7,947 nucleotides of DNA from the NCBI GenBank assembly GCA_049657775.1, contig JBASNZ010000072.1:1-7947 (forward strand). Reading direction: 5' to 3'. The notes below the pieces were generated by a model that was not told where the DNA came from, made no database searches, and was given only the letters and a program-made list of their open reading frames with translations. Positions 1 to 5,258 of this stretch are shown one piece after another. Positions within the stretch are counted from its first letter, which is position 1; the number at the start of each line of letters is the position of its first letter. A program made the translations under genes and the position numbers. This stretch comes from JBASNZ01 sp049657775 (GTDB taxonomy: Bacteria > Actinomycetota > Coriobacteriia > Anaerosomatales > Anaerosomataceae).

Positions 1-2
1 AC

Positions 3-359
3 CGTGGACTGCGTGATTACCTGCGCGATTTTGGCCGGCTCGAAGATGCCCCTCCGACGCACGTGGTGTTGTGGGAGCACTTCTTGGTCATGGCGGTGGT
101 GTTCGGTATTGCCGAGCAGGTCATCGAGGCCATGCGGGTGAAAGTGCCGCAAGTGCTGTCCGATCCCGGACTGGCACGCACAACATGGTGGGTGACCCCT
201 GCCCAGGGCTACGTGAGTCCGATGGCAGCGTTCAGCTCGGGATTCGCCTCGGCGGCACGGGTCGCCTCGAGCCAGATGTCGAGCTCCTCCGGCGGCGGTG
301 GCGGCTTCTCGGGTGGCGGCGGTGGCGGCGGTGGCGGCGGTGGTGTGAGCGCCGGCTAG
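3..359 (+). CDS. DUF2207-type predicted membrane protein, C-terminal fragment (5' end outside window)
   Basis: The frame is open from the left edge to TAG at 357-359, giving 118 residues of a longer protein. Internal GTG codons at 63 and 66 are not likely starts, because the sequence before them (RGLRDYLRDFGRLEDAPPTH) fits the same family. The visible part has the pattern I associate with the end of DUF2207 (YciQ-like) proteins: a short YLRDF-type segment, acidic and proline residues, then VLWEHFLVMAVVFGIAEQV with the Trp-Glu pair. The last 30 or so residues are serine- and glycine-rich (two Gly runs, residues about 96-114), a tail common in this family. DUF2207 proteins are usually integral membrane proteins of unknown function; the membrane part is not in view. 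The gene converges on trpA and shares its CTAG stop region, so it is not part of the trp operon. Family assignment rests on recalled pattern only. Confidence 0.75.
   Translation, partial: RGLRDYLRDFGRLEDAPPTHVVLWEHFLVMAVVFGIAEQVIEAMRVKVPQVLSDPGLARTTWWVTPAQGYVSPMAAFSSGFASAARVASSQMSSSSGGGGGFSGGGGGGGGGGGVSAG
291..344 (+). repeat. Glycine-codon tandem repeat (9-bp unit GGTGGCGGC)
   Basis: From 312 to 344 the unit GGTGGCGGC occurs three times and ends in GGTGGT; a shorter tract of the same codons lies at 291-305, separated by TTC TCG. It encodes the poly-glycine tail of the DUF2207-type protein. Tracts like this can change length by slippage in steps that keep frame. On the minus strand the same stretch is C-rich and G-poor immediately after the trpA stop. 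Confidence 0.85.
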
Positions 360-1156
360 AGGGCCTCGGCCAGCTCCCGCACGAACGCCCCCAGCACGCC
401 CGCATCCCCTTGTCGCCGCACGATCGCACTGCCCACCACGACGCCGTCGGCGATTGTCGCGACCTCGGCGACCTGCTCCGGCGTCCCGACGCCAAACCCC
501 ACCGCGATCGGAAGCGACGTGTGCTCGCGAACGCGCATAACAAGCGCGTTCAGGTCCGCGGACAGCGACGCCCGCTCCCCCGTGACGCCGAGCGAGGACA
601 CCACGTAGACGAAGCCGCGCGACCGGGTACCAACCGCGTCGAGCCGGGCTGGCGTTGAGGTGGGGGCGGCCAGAAACACGGTGTCCAGAGCGTGCGGCTC
701 ACTCGCGGCGAGCCAGCGGTCCGCGAACGGCTGATCCGGCGGCAGGTCGGGCACGATGAAGCCCGAGACGCCGGCTTCGGCAGCCGCGGCGGCGACGTGC
801 TCGAAACCCATGCGCATCATCGGGTTGAGATACGTCATGAGCGCGACCGGCGGAGCGTCCGGGCGTGAACGCAGGAATCCGCCCGCCAGATCGATCGTTT
901 CGGCCAGCCCGAATCCGCCCGCGAGCGCGACCCTGCCCGCCTCGGCGATCACCGGTCCATCGGCGACCGGATCGCCGTACGGCACACCGAGTTCGATGAC
1001 GTCCGCTCCCCCGCTGGCAAGCGCGTCGAGCGCCGACAGGGAGCCGGCGCGGTCAGGATAGCCCCCCATCACGTACGCGATGAGGGCGCTTCGTCCGGGC
1101 GTGAACGCGCGTCCCAGCCCACGGGGCGCCTCAGTCGATGCCAAGACCGGCCTCAC
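356..1156 (-). CDS. trpA: Tryptophan synthase alpha chain
   Basis: TrpA cleaves indole-3-glycerol phosphate to glyceraldehyde 3-phosphate and indole, which is channelled to TrpB in the cytosolic alpha2-beta2 complex. The 266-residue TIM barrel is of normal length. Numbered from the GTG at 1156, the signature VIELGVPYGDPVADGP (residues 53-68) carries the catalytic pair Glu55 and Asp66, matching E. coli Glu49 and Asp60. Further family blocks are YLNPMMRMG (109-117), GFIVPDLPPDQ (132-142), GFVYVVSSLGVTG (181-193), AVGFGVGTPEQV (218-229) and VVGSAIVR (240-247). One signature position that is normally Ser or Thr is Gly61. The GTG at 1156 gives a 26-base overlap with trpB but has only a distant AAGGA. 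An in-frame TTG at 1144 has GAGG six bases upstream, gives 262 residues beginning MASTEAPRG, and may be the true start. It is the last gene of the operon and ends on a CTAG shared with the convergent gene. Confidence 0.96.
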   Translation of the reverse strand: MRPVLASTEAPRGLGRAFTPGRSALIAYVMGGYPDRAGSLSALDALASGGADVIELGVPYGDPVADGPVIAEAGRVALAGGFGLAETIDLAGGFLRSRPDAPPVALMTYLNPMMRMGFEHVAAAAAEAGVSGFIVPDLPPDQPFADRWLAASEPHALDTVFLAAPTSTPARLDAVGTRSRGFVYVVSSLGVTGERASLSADLNALVMRVREHTSLPIAVGFGVGTPEQVAEVATIADGVVVGSAIVRRQGDAGVLGAFVRELAEAL

Positions 1157-2369
1157 GAACGATGTCCATGTCCTTATCGCCCCGGCCGGAGACGTTCACG
1201 ATGACGACCGCGTCGGGGCCCAGCTCCGCAGCCAGGCGGGGCAACAGCGCGAGCGCATGCGACGATTCGATGGCAGGGATGATGCCTTCGGTGCGCGTGA
1301 GCAGCGCGAATGCGTCGACAGCCTCACAGTCGGTCACCGCCTCGTAGCGCACAAGGCCGGCGTCTTTGAAGAAGCTGTGCTCGGGACCGACCCCCGGATA
1401 GTCCAACCCCGCCGAGATGGAGTATGCCTCCAGCGGATTGCCCGCCTCATCCTGGAGCAGGTAGCTGTAGAACCCGTGCAGCACGCCCGGCGACCCCTTG
1501 GTGAGAGCCGCGCCATGTTTGCTGGTATCAAGACCAAGACCGGCGGCCTCGGCACCAACGAGCAGCGGACGCTCCCCCGCGGGTACATCGTGGATGAAAG
1601 GGTAGAACATGCCGGCGGCGTTGCTGCCCCCACCGACGCACGCCACGATCGCGTCGACGCGCGGGATCGCCTTCTCGGCGATTTGCGCTATGGTCTCCTC
1701 GCCGATGATCGCCTGAAAGTCCCGGACGATCACGGGGTACGGATGCGGCCCCACGACCGAGCCGATCACGTAGAACGTGTCCTCGACGCGCTCGACCCAG
1801 TGACGGAGCGCCGCGGTCACGGCGTCGGCAAGCGTGCCTGTGCCCTCGGCTACGGGCACGACCTCGGCGCCGAGCAGACGCATCTTGTAGACGTTGAGGG
1901 ACTGACGGCGAATGTCCTCGGTGCCCATGAAGACCGCGCACTCCAGCCCCATCAGGGCGGCCGTCGTGGCTGTCGCCACGCCGTGCTGACCCGCGCCGGT
2001 CTCGGCGATCACACGACCTTTGCCCATGCGCTTTGCGAGCAGGCACTGACCGAGCGTGTTGTTGATCTTGTGCGCGCCGGTGTGATTGAGGTCCTCGCGC
2101 TTGAGATACACGGCGCCAAGGCCGGTCGCCTCGGCAAGACGGTCGGCGCGGTAGAGCGGCGACGGGCGTCCGACGTAGTCGGTCAAGAGCACGCGGAGTT
2201 CCTCGGCGAACGTGGGGTCGGCAAGCGCCTGGCGGTACGCCTCCTCCAGCTCCGCGAGCACCGGCATCACCGTCTCTGGAACGAAGGTCCCGCCGTACGG
2301 GCCGAAGAAGCCTTGCGCATCCGGGCTGGAGTACGCGTCCTCGGCGGACGGCAGCAGGGGCTCTGACAT
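1131..2369 (-). CDS. trpB: Tryptophan synthase beta chain (TrpB1 type)
   Basis: TrpB is the PLP enzyme that condenses indole with L-serine to L-tryptophan, normally in complex with TrpA. At 412 residues it has the usual length of the classical TrpB1 group. LNHTGAHKINNTLGQ (residues 94-108) holds the PLP lysine Lys101. AETGAGQHG (122-130) has the catalytic Glu123, matching E. coli Glu109. VGGGSNAAG (246-254) is the phosphate-binding loop, EGIIPAIESSHAL (361-373) is conserved, and VNVSGRGDKD (391-400) has Ser394 by the pyridine nitrogen. The N-terminal FFGPYGGTFVPET (21-33) is typical. The start is ATG with a strong AGGAGG eight bases upstream, the best ribosome site in the window, placed over the trpF stop. 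trpF ends three bases before and trpA overlaps its end, the usual trpB-trpA pairing. All key residues are present, so it should be active. Confidence 0.98.
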   Translation of the reverse strand: MSEPLLPSAEDAYSSPDAQGFFGPYGGTFVPETVMPVLAELEEAYRQALADPTFAEELRVLLTDYVGRPSPLYRADRLAEATGLGAVYLKREDLNHTGAHKINNTLGQCLLAKRMGKGRVIAETGAGQHGVATATTAALMGLECAVFMGTEDIRRQSLNVYKMRLLGAEVVPVAEGTGTLADAVTAALRHWVERVEDTFYVIGSVVGPHPYPVIVRDFQAIIGEETIAQIAEKAIPRVDAIVACVGGGSNAAGMFYPFIHDVPAGERPLLVGAEAAGLGLDTSKHGAALTKGSPGVLHGFYSYLLQDEAGNPLEAYSISAGLDYPGVGPEHSFFKDAGLVRYEAVTDCEAVDAFALLTRTEGIIPAIESSHALALLPRLAAELGPDAVVIVNVSGRGDKDMDIVREAGLGID

Positions 2370-2372
2370 GCT

Positions 2373-3005
2373 CTATCCCTCCTGATCGGCCGCGCGAACG
2401 GCGGCTACGAATGCGTTGATGGCGGTGTGGTCCTTCACGCCCGGAGCAGACTCTACCCCCGATGAGACGTCGACCGCAAAGGGGTGGAGCGCGCAAATCG
2501 CCTGGGCCACGTTCTGGGGCGTAAGACCTCCCGCAAGGATGAGTGAAGCCCCTCCGGGGATGACGCCCGCTTGCGCGGACCAGTCGAAAACGCGGCCGGT
2601 TCCTCCGTGCGAGTCAGGCGTGTAGGTATCGAGCAGGAGAGAAGCCACCGTGGCCCGGAAGGGTTCGAACGTCTGTAAAGCGAAGTCCGTGCCGACTCGA
2701 AACGCCTTTATGACCGGGACCGCGACAGCGGCGCACTGCTCGGGTGTCTCGTCGCCGTGGAACTGCACGGCGGTGAGCCCGATCCGCTCCACGGCCTCGG
2801 CCACGAACGCCGCATCGGCGTTAACGAACACGCCGACGCGCGCCACGAGTGGCGGCACGTCCGCAAGCACGCGGGCGGCCTCATCGATCGAGATCTGGCG
2901 CTTGCTCGGGGCGAGCAGCACCCCGAGGCAGTCGGCGCCGGCCGCTACAGCCGCCGCCGCGTCCCCCGGGGTGGTGATCCCACATATCTTGATGCGTGTT
3001 CGCAC
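2373..3005 (-). CDS. trpF: Phosphoribosylanthranilate isomerase
   Basis: TrpF performs the Amadori rearrangement of N-(5'-phosphoribosyl)anthranilate to the carboxyphenylamino-deoxyribulose phosphate used by TrpC. The 210-residue single TIM barrel is of normal size. RIKICGIT (4-11) carries the general base Cys8. LLLDTY (123-128) has the general acid Asp126. HGGTGRVFDW (133-142), LAGGLTPQNV (157-166) and VDVSSGVESAPGVKD (178-192) are the product and phosphate-binding loops, and VQFHGDE (80-86) is typical. The early loop reads GVLLAPSKRQIS rather than the more common GFVFxxxSPR form, a mild variant. The start is GTG, six bases after the trpB2 stop, with only a modest AGGG upstream, so translation is probably coupled to trpB2. 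It is a separate gene here, not fused to trpC as in enteric bacteria. Confidence 0.96.
   Translation of the reverse strand: MRTRIKICGITTPGDAAAAVAAGADCLGVLLAPSKRQISIDEAARVLADVPPLVARVGVFVNADAAFVAEAVERIGLTAVQFHGDETPEQCAAVAVPVIKAFRVGTDFALQTFEPFRATVASLLLDTYTPDSHGGTGRVFDWSAQAGVIPGGASLILAGGLTPQNVAQAICALHPFAVDVSSGVESAPGVKDHTAINAFVAAVRAADQEG
2378..2383 (-). promoter_or_regulatory. Ribosome binding site of trpB (AGGAGG)
   Basis: A full AGGAGG on the minus strand lies eight bases before the trpB ATG and just upstream of the trpF stop TAG (2375-2373). Its strength suggests trpB, and perhaps trpA through coupling, is translated at a high rate relative to its neighbours, which have weaker sites. Confidence 0.8.
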
Positions 3006-3011
3006 GTGTCC

Positions 3012-4379
3012 CTACTCGTTCTCGCAGAGCGTGGTACCGGCCGCGAAGTCGAAGTCCTTAAGCTCGCCGGCGTTGTACTGCGCGTAGGCAGCAAGGTCGA
3101 AGTGTCCGTGACCGGACAGGTTGAACAGGATGGTGCGGTCCTCTCCTGCGGCCTGGGCTGCCTTTGCCTCGTTGATCGCCGCGAGGATAGCGTGGCTGGA
3201 CTCGGGCGCGGGCAGGATGCCCTCGGCGCGAGCGAACTGCACGGCAGCGGCGAAGCACGCGGTCTGATCGACCGCCACGGCCTCGGCCTCACCCTCGTGC
3301 ACGAGCTGGCTCACCAGCGGCGACTCGCCGTGATAGCGCAGGCCACCGGCGTGGATGCCCGCGGGTACGAAGTCGTGACCGAGGGTGTACATCAGCATCT
3401 GCGGCGTCATGCCGGCCTCATCGCCGAGGTCATAGCGGTACTCGCCCGCGGTGAGCGACGGGCACGCCTTCGGCTCGACCGCGAGCAGGCGCGCATGGCT
3501 CTTGCCCTCGAGCTTGCGACGGTAGTAGGGAAACGCGATGCCGGCGAAGTTGCTGCCGCCACCCACACATGCCACCACCACGTCCGGCTCTTCATCGGCA
3601 AGCGCCATCTGCTCGATGGCCTCGAGGCCGATGATCGACTGGTGGATGCACACGTGGTTGAGCACGCTGCCGAGCGAGTAGTGCGTGTTGGGGTCCTTGA
3701 CGGCCACTTCGCACGCCTCTGAGATCGCGATGCCAAGGGAGCCGGTCGAGTCCGGGTCCATCGCCAGCACGTGACGCCCGGCGTCGGTGAGGTTGGTGGG
3801 CGAGGCGTGCACCGAGGCGCCGTACGTCTCCATGAGGATCCGGCGATAGGGCTTCTGCTCGTAGCTCACCTTCACCATGAAGACCTCGACGTCGATGCCA
3901 TAGAGCGCGCCTGCGATCGCGAGCGCGCTTCCCCACTGGCCGGCGCCGGTCTCGGTCGAGATCTTCGTGATGCCTTCCTGCTTGTTGTAGTACGCCTGCG
4001 GGATGGCGGTGTTGGGCTTGTGCGAGCCGGCAGGGCTCACGCCCTCGTACTTGTAGAAGATCTTCACGCCCGCCGGCAGCCCCAGGACCCGCTCGAGCTG
4101 CCTGGCACGCAGCAGCGGCGAGGGCCGGTAGGTCTTGTACACGTCGATGACGGCGCCGGGGATGTCGATCCACCGGTCGGGCGACATCTCCTGCTTGATG
4201 CACTCCGCAGGAAAGATCATGGCAAGCCGCTCGCCGATCTGGTCCATGTTGAGCTCGGTGCCGTCCGGCGCGACCACCTTCGGCGGCGCCGGCGGGGTCT
4301 TGAGGTCGGGCATGATGTTGTACCAGGCCTCCGGGATCCTCGTCTCGTCCAGCCCGAACCTCGTCTTGTCGCTACCCAT
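3012..4379 (-). CDS. trpB2: TrpB2-type tryptophan synthase beta-like PLP enzyme
   Basis: This is a fold-type II PLP enzyme of the TrpB2 group, a second tryptophan synthase beta family found in many archaea and some bacteria. Known members join indole and serine to make tryptophan, often without the allosteric link to TrpA seen in TrpB1. At 455 residues it is longer than TrpB, with the N-terminal extension expected of the group. The lysine motif is SPAGSHKPNTA (115-125, Lys121) instead of the TGAHKINNT of TrpB1. STETGAGQWGSA (141-152) holds Glu143, CVGGGSNFAG (271-280) is the phosphate loop, APESSHA (391-397) is conserved, and NLSGHGHFD (420-428) replaces the SGRGDKD of TrpB1. The start is ATG, with GGGAG six bases upstream. 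It follows an 81-base gap after trpC with two hairpins and is tightly joined to trpF. Catalytic residues appear intact. Its exact role beside a full trpB is unknown. Confidence 0.95.
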   Translation of the reverse strand: MGSDKTRFGLDETRIPEAWYNIMPDLKTPPAPPKVVAPDGTELNMDQIGERLAMIFPAECIKQEMSPDRWIDIPGAVIDVYKTYRPSPLLRARQLERVLGLPAGVKIFYKYEGVSPAGSHKPNTAIPQAYYNKQEGITKISTETGAGQWGSALAIAGALYGIDVEVFMVKVSYEQKPYRRILMETYGASVHASPTNLTDAGRHVLAMDPDSTGSLGIAISEACEVAVKDPNTHYSLGSVLNHVCIHQSIIGLEAIEQMALADEEPDVVVACVGGGSNFAGIAFPYYRRKLEGKSHARLLAVEPKACPSLTAGEYRYDLGDEAGMTPQMLMYTLGHDFVPAGIHAGGLRYHGESPLVSQLVHEGEAEAVAVDQTACFAAAVQFARAEGILPAPESSHAILAAINEAKAAQAAGEDRTILFNLSGHGHFDLAAYAQYNAGELKDFDFAAGTTLCENE

Positions 4380-4385
4380 CTCGTA

Positions 4386-4395
4386 CTCCCTTCCT
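4386..4395 (-). promoter_or_regulatory. Ribosome binding site of trpB2 (AGGAAGGGAG)
   Basis: The purine-rich AGGAAGGGAG ends six bases before the trpB2 ATG and decides that start. Its upstream end touches the foot of the hairpin at 4395-4413, so folding of that hairpin could affect ribosome access. Confidence 0.6.
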
Positions 4396-4413
4396 CGGGG
4401 GCATACGCCCCGA
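4395..4413 (-). other. Intercistronic hairpin next to the trpB2 ribosome site
   Basis: TCGGGG (4395-4400) and CCCCGA (4408-4413) form a perfect six-pair stem around a seven-base loop. A shifted pairing, GGGGC with GCCCC, is also possible. On the trp mRNA it stands directly before the trpB2 Shine-Dalgarno sequence. No U-run follows, so it is not an intrinsic terminator. A role in translation or mRNA processing is inference. Confidence 0.5.
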
Positions 4414-4424
4414 AACCCTATGGT

Positions 4425-4444
4425 GACCGGCCCTGTGGCCGGTC
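4425..4444 (-). other. Perfect 8-bp hairpin in the trpC-trpB2 gap
   Basis: GACCGGCC (4425-4432) and GGCCGGTC (4437-4444) pair perfectly around a four-base loop. The stem is very stable (seven of eight pairs are G-C). In the trp mRNA it starts 16 bases after the trpC stop codon and is followed by ACCATAGGGTTTC, not a U-run. It may be a 3'-end stability or processing element, a partial transcription brake, or a leftover repeat. With the hairpin at 4395-4413 it fills most of the only sizeable gap in the operon. Confidence 0.6.
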
Positions 4445-4460
4445 CCCTGCTTCCCCGTGA

Positions 4461-5258
4461 CTACGCTCTCGTGCTCTTGGACACACCCGTCAGTTCTGCG
4501 AGCACATCTTCGGGAAACGGCGCGCGCATAAGCGTCGTGCCGACAAGAACCGCATCCGCTCCGGCAAGCGCCGCAGCCTCTACGTCGAACCGCGTCTTCG
4601 TTGCGCTCTCCGCAACCACCACAAGCCCCGCCCCGGCGGCGGTATGCACGATCCCGCGTGCGCGGATCGGGTCGACGTCGAGTGTGTACAGGTCGCGGCT
4701 GTTCACCCCAACGAGTGTTGCGCCTGCACGCCTCGCCAGGTCGAGCTCGGCCGCATCGTGTACCTCGACAAGCGCCTCCAGCCCCAGCGTCGAGGCCAGG
4801 TCCAGGTACACGCCGATCTCCATGCCGAGCACGCTGGTCATGAGCAGGACCGCGTCCGCGCCATGTCCCCGGGCTACGAAGATCTGCACCGGGTCGACCA
4901 CGAAGTCCTTACACAGCACAGGGATGCCCACCGCATCGGCCACGTCCGAGAGGTCGGTGAAGCTTCCACCGAAGCTCTCAGGTTCGGTGAGCACGGAGAT
5001 CGCGGCCGCGCCGCCGTCCTGGTAGTGAAGGGCCTGCTTGGAGGCCTCACACTCGATCGCGATCGGACCCTCGGATGGCGACGCCTTCTTGACCTCGGCG
5101 ATGACCGCTACATCCATGCGATCGCACAGCGCCGCGGCGAAGGGGCGCGGCGGCCGCGCGCAGCACGCCAGCCGCTCGCGATCCGAGGGAGCCAGATGGC
5201 CGTACTCCTCGGCGACGCGCGCCTTCCGGCGGGCGATCATGCCGTCCAGGAAGTTCAC
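4461..5258 (-). CDS. trpC: Indole-3-glycerol phosphate synthase
   Basis: TrpC decarboxylates and cyclises the TrpF product to indole-3-glycerol phosphate. The 265-residue monofunctional TIM barrel has the expected N-terminal helix (MNFLDGMIARRK). Catalytic residues known from the Sulfolobus enzyme can be placed: VIAEVKKASPS (52-62) has Glu55 and Lys57, VLCKDFVVDPVQI (114-126) has Lys117, LVEVHD (163-168) has Glu165, GVNSRDL (184-190) has Asn186, and AES (216-218) has Ser218. The phosphate-binding turn after this serine reads SATKT instead of the usual SGI, and the last strand reads LVGTTLMRA rather than LVGESLM. These are modest departures. The GTG start overlaps the trpGD stop as GTGA, with GAGG four bases upstream, which implies translational coupling. 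An internal ATG at codon 7 is less likely because it would cut the conserved first helix. Confidence 0.96.
   Translation of the reverse strand: MNFLDGMIARRKARVAEEYGHLAPSDRERLACCARPPRPFAAALCDRMDVAVIAEVKKASPSEGPIAIECEASKQALHYQDGGAAAISVLTEPESFGGSFTDLSDVADAVGIPVLCKDFVVDPVQIFVARGHGADAVLLMTSVLGMEIGVYLDLASTLGLEALVEVHDAAELDLARRAGATLVGVNSRDLYTLDVDPIRARGIVHTAAGAGLVVVAESATKTRFDVEAAALAGADAVLVGTTLMRAPFPEDVLAELTGVSKSTRA

Noticed and set aside
358..400. Terminator for the DUF2207-type gene (GGCC-TC-GGCC)
   Set aside because: Only four pairs with a two-base loop and no T-run. This is not convincing.
71..658. 195-codon plus-strand open frame over the DUF2207-trpA junction
   Set aside because: It runs out of frame through the glycine repeat and antisense through trpA. 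Arg-rich with no recognisable motif.
1080..2366. 428-codon plus-strand open frame opposite trpB
   Set aside because: It mirrors trpB on the other strand, has the Arg/His/Gly-rich composition of antisense frames in GC-rich DNA, and shows no family motif. trpB is unambiguous here.
4425..4444. Intrinsic terminator after trpC
   Set aside because: Good stem, but it is followed on the mRNA by ACCATAGGG with no U-run, and trpB2 to trpA would then need a promoter I cannot see.
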